A stretch of DNA of 64,000 nt from CF-162 sp040882565 (GTDB lineage: Bacteria > Chloroflexota > Dehalococcoidia > SM23-28-2 > RBG-16-64-32): the NCBI GenBank assembly GCA_040882565.1, contig JBBEAZ010000018.1, positions 1 to 64,000 of the forward strand. The letters run 5' to 3'. Made by a program: the position numbers and the translations under genes. How positions within the stretch are numbered: position 1 is the stretch's first letter; each line of letters starts with the position of its first letter. Under the pieces are notes generated by a model that was given only the letters and a program-made list of their open reading frames with translations, was not told the origin of the DNA and searched no databases. This document shows, in pieces, positions 1 to 8,469 of the stretch.

Positions 1-707
1 GCGCGCTCCGCGAACTCGTCGCCCTGCGCGTAGTCGACGCCGGCTGCCTCATAGACCTGCGCTGCCTCGTCACGGAGGCGCCTGACAAGGTCGCCTGCGG
101 CCGCGTCGCCACACATGCCCTGCACGGCATTCGCGAGGTTCGTCGTGAGCTTGGAGTACTTGAGGCGCATGATCGCCGGGTCGGGGTCAGAGCGGAAGGT
201 GCTCTCGGTAAGGTCGTGGCAAACCATGCCGATGAGGTGATCGGTGCCAGTGGGGTAGCAGCCCGCGTGGAGGACGCCCGTTATCGGCGTCGATTGCGCG
301 ATGACCTCGCCGGGCGTGAGGTGCGTCGTCGGCATCCAGACCACCATCCCGTAGACGCGCGAGAACACGCGCAACGCCATTCGTTCGTTCGCGACGCCAT
401 TTTGCGCGCAGACGACCGGCACGTCACCCGCTGCGTCTCGCAGCGCGAGCAGGGCGGCCTGCGTGTCCTGGGTCTTCATGGTCACGAGCGCGGCCTCGTC
501 GCCGCGCCATTCGATCTCGGCGGGACTGCCGACGACCGGGACCGGGAGCGTGACGGTCTCGTCCGGGTCGCGGAGGGTGAGGCCGCTCGCCCGGCAGGCT
601 TCGAGGTGGGCGCCGCGGCAGATCGCGACGACGTCGTGACCGTGCTGGAAGAGGCGCGCGGCGATGGTCCCGCCGATGCCGCCGGCGCCGTAGATGATGT
701 ATCGCAC
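1..707 (-). CDS. panE: 2-dehydropantoate 2-reductase (ketopantoate reductase), 3' end outside window
   Basis: NADPH-dependent reduction of ketopantoate to pantoate in the cytoplasmic pantothenate/CoA pathway is the expected role. Reading leftward from a GTG at 705-707, the product begins with the Rossmann motif GAGGIGG near residues 7-13, then a strand-helix with RLFQHGHDVVAICRG, as in the ApbA/PanE family. A QNGV motif follows in the middle of the domain. About 235 codons are visible and the C-terminal helical domain lies beyond base 1. No other start fits the Rossmann strand as well. No clear Shine-Dalgarno precedes the GTG. A dispersed GC-rich repeat begins about 13 bases upstream. The symbol is a family assignment, since ApbA/PanE paralogues with other substrates are common. 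Confidence 0.82.
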   Translation of the reverse strand, partial: MRYIIYGAGGIGGTIAARLFQHGHDVVAICRGAHLEACRASGLTLRDPDETVTLPVPVVGSPAEIEWRGDEAALVTMKTQDTQAALLALRDAAGDVPVVCAQNGVANERMALRVFSRVYGMVVWMPTTHLTPGEVIAQSTPITGVLHAGCYPTGTDHLIGMVCHDLTESTFRSDPDPAIMRLKYSKLTTNLANAVQGMCGDAAAGDLVRRLRDEAAQVYEAAGVDYAQGDEFAER

Positions 708-719
708 GAGGGGAAGTAT

Positions 720-822
720 AACGGGGTGCGGTGTCGCGCGACCCAGCCCCCCGCTCCCAAAAACATTAGGGGTTCGGGGGGACACCCCCCGCACCCCCGG
801 CAGCGACGCCGCTGCACCTTGG
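720..822. repeat. Dispersed GC-rich intergenic repeat, copy 1 (reverse orientation)
   Basis: This copy contains the core words found in five other intergenic places of the window: a G-rich/C-rich hairpin next to an interrupted palindrome of the type GCAGCGG-AG-CCGCTGC (here GCAGCGACGCCGCTGC), read here on the minus strand. It lies between the divergent panE and hydrolase-cyclase starts. The rest of 708-1063 holds no gene that I can support. A -10-like TAGAAT at 1048-1053 precedes the start at 1064. Confidence 0.7.
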
Positions 823-1063
823 CGTTTGGGTGCACGACCTCGGTGAGGGATCGATCCACGGAGGAGCGTCGTTGGCCGCGGCGAGCAGCGCCCCTAGCGA
901 CAGTGGTGTCAGGCACGGGGTGCGGGTCGCATGGAGGGACGTCTGGGCGAAGCACGAGCACTGCGACATGCCTGGGCGATGCGGGCCGTGCTTCGCGCCT
1001 GCCTCGGGCTACGGTCCTGGGTCGCGCCCGGCCAGAGGTGGCTGGCGTAGAATTGGATACGAG

Positions 1064-2422
1064 ATGGCCGGCGAACCGCGGATCCAGTACACGACGACTT
1101 CGGACGGCGTCAGCATCGCGTTCACCGATACCGGTGGCACAGGGATGCCCGTTCTCTACATGCGTGGCGCTCCGTTCACACACGCACAGCGCGAGTGGCA
1201 GCAGAGTACTTACCGCTACTGGTTCGACCAGAACTTCTCCGGCCGGCGGCTGATCACCTTTGACTTCCGGGTCTGCGGCCTTTCAGATCGACGGTCGGAT
1301 GAGATGTCTGTGGAGGTGTTCACCCGCGACATCGAAGCGGTTGTGGAGCGAACGGGGCTCGAGAAGTTCGCGGTGAGCGCGGCATACGGCGACGGGATTG
1401 TGGCGATCAGCTACGCGGTTTCCAATCCGGACCGCGTTTCGCATCTGATCCTATGGGACGCCTACGTCAACGGACCCGCGTTCGCGGAGATCCCCCAGAC
1501 AAGGGCGTTTCTATCGATGATGGAGAACGACTGGAGTCTCTTCGTGAGCACGCTCTCCTTTGCAATGAACGAATGGGACAGCCCTTCGGCGCGCGAGAAC
1601 ATGGAGTTCTTCAACGAGTCATGCACGCAAGAACAAGCGCTGGCCTTTTTCAAAGAGTACGTCCTCAAGAACGACGTGACCGATCTGCTGTCGACGATCA
1701 CTCAGCCCACCGTCGTCCTGAGCCACCGCAACATGACGATCCCGGACTTTGACACGGTGCGCAACGTGGCGGCGCGCATTCCCAACGCCGAGCTGGTGGT
1801 GCTGGAGGGGACATGGGGCCGTCCGGCAAATGATGGGCCAACCACGAGAGTTGCGCTTGACCGCTTGCTGGGCCACGCAACGCCCTCGAGCGAGCCCGTT
1901 TCCACACCGGCGCAGCAGCTGCAATCACAGGCTGGTTCGCTGGTGACGATCCTCTTCACCGACATCGAAGGTTCGACCGAATTGACGCAACGGCTGGGGG
2001 ACGTCAAGGCGCGGGAAGTGTTCCGGGAGCATGAGCGGATCACGCGCAAGGCGCTGGTGGCGAGCGGCGGCTCCGAGGTGAAGACGATGGGCGACGGCTT
2101 CATGGCGTCGTTTGGCTCGGCGATCAGCGCGCTGGAGTGCTCTATCGCGCTACAGCGGGCGTTCGCGGATCAGCCGGTGAAGGTGCGGATCGGGCTGAAC
2201 GCCGGCGAGCCGATCGCCGAAGCGGAAGACCTCTTCGGGACGCCGGTGATCCTGGCGTCGCGGATCGCGGCGCAGGCGGAAGGCGGTGAGATCCTGGCGT
2301 CCAACGTTGTGCGTGAGCTTGTGGCGGGACGCGGATTCCTGTTCGCGGACCGGGGCGAACGCATCCTGCGTGGGTTTGAGGACCCGGTGCGGGTCTACGA
2401 AGTGAGCTGGCGCGAGGACTAG
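1064..2422 (+). CDS. Alpha/beta-hydrolase-like domain fused to class III adenylate/guanylate cyclase domain
   Basis: A 452-residue two-domain protein. Residues about 5-265 have the alpha/beta-hydrolase fold order, ending with the NPDRVSHLIL stretch typical after the nucleophile elbow. Residues about 293-452 form a cyclase homology domain with the first metal Asp in FTDIEGST (near residue 300), the second in GDGF (near 344), and the substrate Lys in EVKTMGD. Two departures matter. The elbow reads AAYGDG, so the catalytic Ser position appears to be Tyr. The transition-state Asn of the VNxAAR motif is Ile (VILASR). It may be a degenerate sensor-cyclase or may make little cNMP. A -10-like TAGAAT at 1048-1053 is 10 bases before the ATG, so the 5' UTR is very short. 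A paralogue lies at 20964-22310. Confidence 0.8.
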   Translation: MAGEPRIQYTTTSDGVSIAFTDTGGTGMPVLYMRGAPFTHAQREWQQSTYRYWFDQNFSGRRLITFDFRVCGLSDRRSDEMSVEVFTRDIEAVVERTGLEKFAVSAAYGDGIVAISYAVSNPDRVSHLILWDAYVNGPAFAEIPQTRAFLSMMENDWSLFVSTLSFAMNEWDSPSARENMEFFNESCTQEQALAFFKEYVLKNDVTDLLSTITQPTVVLSHRNMTIPDFDTVRNVAARIPNAELVVLEGTWGRPANDGPTTRVALDRLLGHATPSSEPVSTPAQQLQSQAGSLVTILFTDIEGSTELTQRLGDVKAREVFREHERITRKALVASGGSEVKTMGDGFMASFGSAISALECSIALQRAFADQPVKVRIGLNAGEPIAEAEDLFGTPVILASRIAAQAEGGEILASNVVRELVAGRGFLFADRGERILRGFEDPVRVYEVSWRED

Positions 2423-2443
2423 CGGCGGAGGGTAGCGGTCAAG

Positions 2444-3826
2444 CTACGAAGAAGGCTGTGCCTCTTCGGAGGCTAGCTCTCTGGCCACGGTTTCCACCAA
2501 AGCGTCGGGTTGGGTACCGATGTCCTCAGCGTCTCTGCGGGTTGGAAGCTTCGGTGGCGCGGCCGCCCATGGGGTAATCTTCTCGACGACTTCGCGATAG
2601 AAACGAAGCAGAAGTTCGCCTGCGCCTCCAATAAAACCTTCTGTCCCTGTACGCCTTGTACCGATCTCTTCCGACAAGGACACAGTGAATGCCTTCACGG
2701 CCTTCGTCCTGTCATCAAGCAAGATCAGTTCGGGGTCTTGACGGAGTTCATCCAACCGCGCGGTCTTCGTGCTACGCGTCCCGCCGAAGTACGACTCGAC
2801 CAGTGTCTGTGGCGGCGCCTCGTCAAGTTGTCTGACCAGCCACTTGACCCTGGTGGACGACCTGCCTTCATCTGGTGCGGAGACCTCGACGCTCGCCCTT
2901 ATGGTGCGCCCTCGTAGGGACGCGGACAGCGTGATATCGCCAACGGCGCGCGGGACCTTCAGTGTTCCATCAAGCGCCCCAAGATCGACGAGACGTTTCG
3001 TCAGGTAGTCCTTCCGCGCCCGCGGGTTGGATTGTTCCTGGCGTGACAGCAGTTGCGTGATCTTTACCCCGAGGTCCCGGCCAAGGAACAAACACAAATA
3101 CTGCATGAACTGATCCCAGCGCGAAACCACTTCCGCCACCCCGGCGTCTGCAGCCCGTAGTGTCCCGCTGTGGGCACTGTCCCGTATCGCCACCCAATGC
3201 GGCCCCATGTCGTGAAACTGGAGAGCGCCGGAATTGTCATGCTCCAGATAAGAGATCAGCTCGCCGAGAATCCAACCCTGGTCCTTGTCTTCGATTCCCT
3301 TGTGGGTGCGCTGCATGATGGCTTCTGAGAGCACTGAGACCCACGACCAGTGATACAGCTGGACCGTTCGCGTCTTCCGCCGGTCAACCATCAGGGGATG
3401 GTTCTCAAATGCGGTAGTCATTTCACTCGATATGGTGATGACTGCTTGCAGGCCATGCTCGCGCGCGGCATCCAGATACGACTCGACTTGATCTACGCGG
3501 AGCCCGACGGCGCCAGTTTTTACTTCCACAAGCGCCGTCCATGAAGTCTTTCCTCTGGTCACTGTAATAGCACCATCGGGGCGGAACTCTTGATCTCGGC
3601 CAAGCTTGAGCGGGACTTCGATATACGTGCTCACCTCTCCGGCTGGCGCGTCAGCATTCTTCAGCAACGCTCTGCCGAACTGGGGAACTGCCTTTATCAC
3701 GGCTAGGAGAGCGGAGGTCGCCCGCATCTCCTGGTCAGCCTGACCTTTGATTCCCGAAACCGGGATGAGGCGCGCCTGTCGCCAACCTCTATCTGAGCGC
3801 TGTTCGTTGCCGCCGCGATTGGTCAT
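2444..3826 (-). CDS. Standalone PD-(D/E)XK nuclease-like protein
   Basis: A 460-residue soluble protein of unknown function. Near residues 82-103 it has RPDGAI, a beta-strand and then ALVEVKTG, giving Asp84, Glu101 and Lys103 in the order and spacing of a PD-(D/E)XK nuclease core. The rest (about 110-460) is not recognised, has no membrane segment, and could be a partner-binding or recognition domain. The ATG at 3824-3826 has a strong upstream AGGAGG on the minus strand, which fixes the start. It is a single-gene unit between convergent and divergent neighbours, with no methylase, helicase or other restriction-type partner nearby. It may be a defence or stress nuclease, or a catalytically silent relative; this is inference. 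Confidence 0.6.
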   Translation of the reverse strand: MTNRGGNEQRSDRGWRQARLIPVSGIKGQADQEMRATSALLAVIKAVPQFGRALLKNADAPAGEVSTYIEVPLKLGRDQEFRPDGAITVTRGKTSWTALVEVKTGAVGLRVDQVESYLDAAREHGLQAVITISSEMTTAFENHPLMVDRRKTRTVQLYHWSWVSVLSEAIMQRTHKGIEDKDQGWILGELISYLEHDNSGALQFHDMGPHWVAIRDSAHSGTLRAADAGVAEVVSRWDQFMQYLCLFLGRDLGVKITQLLSRQEQSNPRARKDYLTKRLVDLGALDGTLKVPRAVGDITLSASLRGRTIRASVEVSAPDEGRSSTRVKWLVRQLDEAPPQTLVESYFGGTRSTKTARLDELRQDPELILLDDRTKAVKAFTVSLSEEIGTRRTGTEGFIGGAGELLLRFYREVVEKITPWAAAPPKLPTRRDAEDIGTQPDALVETVARELASEEAQPSS

Positions 3827-3974
3827 AGACCCCCTCCTTCAATGGCCTGCGATTATATGAGTCGCGCCGAGAGATGACAACTAAGGAGGCGATACTTCAC
3901 GGGTTCTGGCGTTCGGGCGTATACTGACGCTCGCCGCCGCTGAAACCGCCCCGGCGGTGTTGAGAGGAGAGCCC

Positions 3975-5336
3975 GTGGCCACCCAAACTGCTTCTACGGA
4001 TGTCATCATCGTTGGCGCCGGTTATGCGGGACTGACGACTGCGCGCGAACTGACCGCGAAAGGGGTCGAGGTGCTCGTCGTGGAGGCGCGGGACCGCGTC
4101 GGCGGGCGCGTCTGGACGCAACAGCGTGACGGATACTGGGTGGACGTCGGCGGGCAGTGGACGGGCCCGGGACAGGACCACATTCGCGCCCTCGGCGAGG
4201 AGATGGGCGTCGCGAGCTTCCCAACGTGGCCGGAGGGTGAGCACCTCTCGTACGCGGAGGGCAACCCGATCCGCCGCTGGTCGGGGTCTGTGCCTACCGA
4301 CGACGTCGAGACGCTGAGCAAGGTCGTGCAGGCGATCATGACGTTTGACCAGCTCGCACAGGAGGTCCCCCTTGGCGCACCGTGGGAAGCGCCGCACGCA
4401 AAAGAGTGGGACTCGCTCACGGTGCAGGCCTGGATCGACCAGAACATCGAGACGCCGCGCGCCCGCGAGGGCATGACCACCGCGATTGAGGCGGTGTACG
4501 CCTGCGAGCCACACGACATCTCGCTGCTCCACGCGCTCTTCTACGCGAAGTCAGGCCAGGGCCTCTTCTACCTTGTATCCACGGAAGGCGGCGCACAGGC
4601 CGACCGCTTCGTCGGCGGGGCGCAGCAGCCCGGGATCCGCGTCGCGGAGAAGCTGGGCGACCGCATCATCATGAACTCGCCTGTCCGCCGCATCGAGCAG
4701 CGGAATGGTGGTATCACGGTCTCCGGCGACGCCTTCAGCGTGAGCGGCAAGCTGTGCGTGGTCACCGCGCCGCCGGCTCTGGCCGGCCGCATCGACTACG
4801 ACCCGATCATGCCGCCGCTGCGCGACCAACTGACGACGCGCGCGCCGATGGGCAGCGTGATCAAGGTCCACGCCGTGTACGAGACGCCATGGTGGCGCGA
4901 CGAGGGTCTCTCCGGCCGTGTGGTCAGTGACACCGGCCCGATCCGCGTGATCTTCGACAACAGCCCGCCGGAGGGCAGTCCAGGCCTGCTGATGGGCTTC
5001 ATCGAAGGCGGCGACGGGCGCCGGCTCTCCAACATCCCGTTCGCAGACCGCCGGAAGGTCGCGCTTGACTGCTTCGTCCGCTACTTCGGCGACAAGGCCG
5101 CGAAGCCGATCGACTACATCGAAGGCAACTGGCCCGCTGAGCAGTGGAGCCGCGGCTGCTACGGCGCCTTCTTCCCGGCGGGGACGTGGCTTTCATGCGG
5201 CCCCGCGCTGCGCGAGCCCGTCGGGCGCATCCACTGGGCAGGCACCGAGACGTCCGAGGTCTTCGCCGGCTACATCGACGGCGCTGTCCGCTCCGGCGAG
5301 CGCGTCGCCGCCGAAGTGATGGAGGTCCTCGACTAG
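3975..5336 (+). CDS. Flavin monoamine oxidase family protein
   Basis: An FAD-dependent amine oxidase of 453 residues, the normal length for the family. The N-terminus carries the FAD-binding Rossmann signature IIVGAGYAGL followed by EARDRVGGR (residues about 8-45). The C-terminus has the flavin-contacting stretch IHWAGTE and GYIDGAVRSGERVA, which close the FAD domain in monoamine and putrescine oxidases. The GTG at 3975 is chosen because a GAGAGGAGAG sequence lies just upstream and the Rossmann strand starts 7 residues in. The substrate cannot be read from the sequence. Polyamine genes 2-5 kb downstream make a polyamine such as putrescine plausible. It is followed 29 bp later by an SDR on the same strand. 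Confidence 0.85.
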   Translation: MATQTASTDVIIVGAGYAGLTTARELTAKGVEVLVVEARDRVGGRVWTQQRDGYWVDVGGQWTGPGQDHIRALGEEMGVASFPTWPEGEHLSYAEGNPIRRWSGSVPTDDVETLSKVVQAIMTFDQLAQEVPLGAPWEAPHAKEWDSLTVQAWIDQNIETPRAREGMTTAIEAVYACEPHDISLLHALFYAKSGQGLFYLVSTEGGAQADRFVGGAQQPGIRVAEKLGDRIIMNSPVRRIEQRNGGITVSGDAFSVSGKLCVVTAPPALAGRIDYDPIMPPLRDQLTTRAPMGSVIKVHAVYETPWWRDEGLSGRVVSDTGPIRVIFDNSPPEGSPGLLMGFIEGGDGRRLSNIPFADRRKVALDCFVRYFGDKAAKPIDYIEGNWPAEQWSRGCYGAFFPAGTWLSCGPALREPVGRIHWAGTETSEVFAGYIDGAVRSGERVAAEVMEVLD

Positions 5337-5365
5337 GACTCGCACCACAATCATAGGAGGTCTCA

Positions 5366-6190
5366 ATGACGACGACTGTAGAGAAACCCACGGAAGCCCC
5401 CTCAGCGGAAGAGAAGCCAAAGGTCACCAAGACAGCTATAGTGACCGGTGCCTCGTCGGGGATCGGCGAGGAATTCGCGCGGCAGCTGGCGGGCCGCGGT
5501 TACGCGGTCGTGCTGGTCGCGCGCCGGCGGGACCGGCTGGACGCTATCGCGAAGGAGATCGCGGAGACGGGCGCCACGGCGGAGGTGATCGAAGCGGACC
5601 TCTCGAAGCCGGAAGGCGTCGCCGCGGTGGTGAAGCGGATCGGGAAGGGCGATGTCGACATGCTCGTGAACAACGCGGGCTTCGGCATCAACGGCGTATT
5701 CGGCGCGGTGCCGCTGGAACGCGAACTCGAGGAGATCGACCTCAACGTGCGCGCGCTGACCGAACTTTCACACGCCGCGATCACGCAGATGAAGCCGAAG
5801 CGGGCCGGGACCATCATCAACGTCGGATCGACGGGTTCGTACCAGCCGGTGCCGTACATGTCTACGTACGCAGCGACGAAGGCTTACGTGCTGTTCTTCA
5901 GCGAAGGCCTGCATGAGGAGGCGAAGCAATACGGCGTGACGGTGACATGCCTCTGCCCCGGCGGCACGAGCACCGAGTTCCAGCAGGTCGCCGGCGTCGA
6001 CCGGAAGAAGTTGCCGCGCGGGAGCTTTATGGAACCGGCGCCGGTGGTGAAGGCGGCGCTCAACGGCGCGAAGGCCGGGCGCGGGATCGTCGTCCCGGGA
6101 ATGATGAACAAGACGACGGCGAACCTGAACCGCTTCCTCCCGAGGTCTGCCGTGCGGAAGATCGCCGGGCGCATGTTCAAACACGACTAA
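5366..6190 (+). CDS. Short-chain dehydrogenase/reductase (classical SDR)
   Basis: A 274-residue NAD(P)-dependent oxidoreductase. The cofactor motif TGASSGIG is near residue 28, NNAG near 106, and the catalytic Ser and Tyr-x-x-x-Lys appear as NVGSTGS and YAATK. The sequence most resembles the DltE/YqjQ-like ketoreductase group (LVARRRDRL, CPGGTSTEF). An Arg in the first loop (ARRRDR) suggests NADPH preference. The ATG has AGGAGGT about 7 bases upstream. The 29-bp gap from the amine oxidase suggests co-transcription, possibly to reduce an aldehyde product, but this is inference. A 20-residue Lys/Glu/Pro-rich tail precedes the fold. Confidence 0.85.
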   Translation: MTTTVEKPTEAPSAEEKPKVTKTAIVTGASSGIGEEFARQLAGRGYAVVLVARRRDRLDAIAKEIAETGATAEVIEADLSKPEGVAAVVKRIGKGDVDMLVNNAGFGINGVFGAVPLERELEEIDLNVRALTELSHAAITQMKPKRAGTIINVGSTGSYQPVPYMSTYAATKAYVLFFSEGLHEEAKQYGVTVTCLCPGGTSTEFQQVAGVDRKKLPRGSFMEPAPVVKAALNGAKAGRGIVVPGMMNKTTANLNRFLPRSAVRKIAGRMFKHD

Positions 6191-6239
6191 GGAGAAGGAG
6201 GCGGCGGTACAAGATGAGTAAACCAATAAAAAAGACGCG

Positions 6240-6583
6240 ATGATGATTATCAAGCTGGCCGAACTCGCCACTGCGATGGGCACGGGGGAAGGGTCGGCGA
6301 TCATCTGGAGCACGGACGCGGACCTCTCAGCGGAGAATTACCCGCCGGACGGCCCGGAGTTCCAGAAGATCATCAACGTCATGCGGTGGATGGAGACCGT
6401 GGGCACTCTCTACCGCAACGGGGTTGTCAACGAAGATCTGCTGTTTGACTGGATCGCGATCACCCCCCCTGGGACCGCCTCAAGTCGATTGCCGAGTCCC
6501 AACGGACGAACGTACCGGCGCTCTGGGAGAACTTCGAATTCATGGCCGAAGCGCAGCGCGATTGGACGCCGAGACGGGCGTGA
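6240..6583 (+). pseudogene. Conserved hypothetical protein interrupted by a frameshift at a C7 run
   Basis: The first frame from the ATG at 6240 reads through residues ending LLFDWIAITPP, then a run of seven C at 6463-6469 shifts the natural continuation into another frame. That frame resumes at 6470 with WDRLKSIAESQRTNVPALWE and ends RDWTPRRA at a TGA at 6581-6583. One extra C (eight in all) would restore a single frame of about 114 codons. The pattern (MRWMETVGTLY, then EDLLFDW, then LWENFEFMAEAQR) looks like a small conserved family that I cannot name with confidence; DUF4760-type proteins are a possibility. It could be a true pseudogene, a phase-variable tract, or a sequencing error. Confidence 0.5.
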
Positions 6584-6808
6584 ACATTTGAGGGCGCTGA
6601 GAATATTCCGGCTCCAGTCATCACTCACTTCACAAGCACGTTCCATCTCTGGTTCGATGCCGAAACGTTGGAATATCGGGGAGTCGGCGTGGACTTCACG
6701 ACGTGGGGGGCCGATGGCCAGGTGACCACGACATCCGAGCGACGAACCCTCATCACCGACGTTAATGAGCCTCTTGAGTTGCCGGGGCCTCTTCCGACTT
6801 CCGACTAA
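6584..6808 (+). pseudogene. Coding-like fragment without a start codon
   Basis: In the same frame as the stop at 6581-6583, an open stretch of about 74 codons continues to TAA at 6806-6808 with protein-like composition, including HFTSTFHLWFDAETLEY and GVGVDFTTWGADG. No ATG is available in frame. The in-frame TTG and GTG codons at about 6670 and 6690 would give only a short peptide. It looks like the 3' end of a degraded gene, or an extension lost when the upstream gene broke. I do not recognise the family. Confidence 0.3.
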
Positions 6809-6849
6809 CCGACGCATCTCCTACCCTCGCTGGGCGTAACGTGCGTCTG

Positions 6850-6967
6850 GTGTCTGGCTCCACCGTCGCACCTGCTCGGCATTGCATACCCCCCGCCCCT
6901 CCTCCATTTCAGAATGGCGGTGTCGGGGACACCCGCCGAACCCCCGGCAGCGGCTCCGCTGCACCTT
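6850..6967. repeat. Dispersed GC-rich intergenic repeat, copy 2 (reverse orientation)
   Basis: Same family as at 720, 36545, 55141 and 63187. Read on the minus strand it begins AAGGTGCAGCGGAGCCGCTG and continues with GCCGGGGGTTCGG and a C-rich arm. It fills most of the gap between the gene remnant ending at 6808 and the 3' end of the deoxyhypusine synthase gene at 6999. Confidence 0.75.
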
Positions 6968-6998
6968 GGCGCCGGTGCTTGGGCGTCGGCCCTGGCGC

Positions 6999-8075
6999 TT
7001 AGTCCTTTCGTTGGGGCTTCGCTTCTGCGCTACTGTAGTCCCAATCGAGTTCGGGTATCGTGCGGCCGGCATACGCCTTCTTCTCGGCGAGGGCGCTGAC
7101 CATCAGCGGCAGCGCGATCGTCGCTTCGGCGTAGACGGTGATGAAGGCGGCGTCCGTGGCGATCTTGCGCCAGGACATCGCCTCTTCGAACGTGCAGCCG
7201 GAAAGGCCGCCCCACTGCGGTTGGTCCATCGTTATCTGGATGCCGTAGGAGTGGCCGTCGGCGTCGCGGTCGTAGAGGTACGTCGCTGCACCGCACTGCT
7301 GAATGAAGTTCTTGGGTGTGCCCCCGCCGACGTAGAAGACGGCGCTTTTCTTCGCGGTCATCGAGAGGTGCACCATCTCCAGCACGTCGCCGATGACGTC
7401 GAACATCAGCCGCTTGCCGGTGCGCAGGCGGCCTTCAGCGACGGCGAGGCCGTGGACGCTGTCCCCAAACGCCGGGCAGTAGATCGGCACTCCCGCCTTT
7501 GCGGCCGCGGTGAGGATGCCCTCCTGTTGCGCGACCGGTGCCAGCGCCTTGCCGAGCGCCCCGAAGTACTCACGCGTCGTGTACGGACGGTCGTCTTCCA
7601 GGGTCGTCGAGAACTCGGCACAGAATCGCTCGCCGCGCGAGAACTCGTGCTCCGGCGCCAGCACGTCGAAGAAACGCACGACACGCAGGTCGGCAAGGCG
7701 GACGTCGTCACCGTCCGAATCGCCCTGGCCGTGCCGGAAGCCGAGCGTCTCGTAGACGTCGTGGTAGAGGTTGGCGCCCGTGGAGACGAGCACGTCGATC
7801 ATCCGGTTCTCGATCATGTGGACGATCACCGGGCGCATTCCTGCCGGCACCATCGCGCCGGAAAGGCCGAAGAAGATCGTCGCTTCGTCCTTCAGCGCGG
7901 CCTCCCAGATGCGCGTGGCAACGCCGAGGTTGCGCGCCTGGAAGGCTGTCGCGCCCATCCTCTCGACGAGCGCGGCGGCGCCGGTGCCTCCTATCTCGAA
8001 CGGGACGAGGGGGTCGGCGCCGGGCGCGGCGCTCTCGGCGTCGCGCCCGTTTTCGGGGCGGTGATCGTGGTGCAT
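6999..8075 (-). CDS. Deoxyhypusine synthase-family protein
   Basis: A 358-residue member of the deoxyhypusine synthase (DHS) family, which transfers an aminobutyl group from spermidine through an NAD-dependent enamine/imine on an active-site Lys. The Lys is kept: the motif EAMSWRKI places it at about residue 304, matching the eukaryotic EAVSWGKI. GLSGAMVPAGM and STGANLYHD match the NAD-binding core. Bacteria lack eIF5A, so the acceptor is probably not a hypusine precursor. Homospermidine formation or another aminobutyl transfer is more likely for bacterial members. The ATG at 8073-8075 is chosen because it begins 7 bp after the speD stop, which makes a two-gene operon with the enzyme that supplies decarboxylated AdoMet. 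Confidence 0.88.
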   Translation of the reverse strand: MHHDHRPENGRDAESAAPGADPLVPFEIGGTGAAALVERMGATAFQARNLGVATRIWEAALKDEATIFFGLSGAMVPAGMRPVIVHMIENRMIDVLVSTGANLYHDVYETLGFRHGQGDSDGDDVRLADLRVVRFFDVLAPEHEFSRGERFCAEFSTTLEDDRPYTTREYFGALGKALAPVAQQEGILTAAAKAGVPIYCPAFGDSVHGLAVAEGRLRTGKRLMFDVIGDVLEMVHLSMTAKKSAVFYVGGGTPKNFIQQCGAATYLYDRDADGHSYGIQITMDQPQWGGLSGCTFEEAMSWRKIATDAAFITVYAEATIALPLMVSALAEKKAYAGRTIPELDWDYSSAEAKPQRKD

Positions 8076-8082
8076 CTGCGCG

Positions 8083-8469
8083 CTAGACGGCGGCGGGTTC
8101 CTCCGCTTTGCCGGGCACGAACGGCGCCAGGTCGCGCTGGATGTACTGGACCTGCAGGTCGCGCAGGCCAAAGCGGCGCTTGAACTCTTCGAGCACGGGC
8201 GCCGGGTCGAAGTCCTTGCAGGAGAAGACGTCCGCCCAGACGAGACGCCGCTCCGGAAAGGTGTGCATGCTGATGTGGCTCTCCGCGATCATGACGTATC
8301 CGGAGACGCCCCAGTCTTCTGGCTTGCTGCCAACGTAGCGGAGAACCTCCGGTCGCGTGATCCTGGTCATCCCCATCATGTCGGGGACCTCCTCCAACAT
8401 CACGCGGACGACATTTTCATCCGCAAGTTGGTCGGAATCACCTCCGTAGCCATCGATAATTACGTGCAT
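8083..8469 (-). CDS. speD: S-adenosylmethionine decarboxylase proenzyme (short prokaryotic type)
   Basis: A pyruvoyl enzyme that makes decarboxylated AdoMet, the aminopropyl donor for spermidine. The product is 128 residues, normal for the class that self-cleaves into two chains. The cleavage and catalytic residues are all visible: Glu63-Ser64 in IAESHISMHTFPE (Ser becomes the pyruvoyl group), His69 and Cys84 in VFSCKDF. A strong AGGAGGG lies upstream of the ATG at 8467-8469. It is the first gene of a leftward operon with the DHS-family gene. No spermidine synthase (speE) is seen in the window, so the aminopropyltransferase must lie elsewhere. Confidence 0.95.
   Translation of the reverse strand: MHVIIDGYGGDSDQLADENVVRVMLEEVPDMMGMTRITRPEVLRYVGSKPEDWGVSGYVMIAESHISMHTFPERRLVWADVFSCKDFDPAPVLEEFKRRFGLRDLQVQYIQRDLAPFVPGKAEEPAAV

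Noticed and set aside
2444..3826. Type II restriction enzyme
   Set aside because: No methyltransferase is nearby, and only the generic nuclease core is visible.
6214..6243. Nine-codon micro-gene (MSKPIKKTR) after the SDR with AAGGAGG upstream
   Set aside because: It has a good ribosome site but is too short to judge; it may just drive coupled translation into the frame at 6240.
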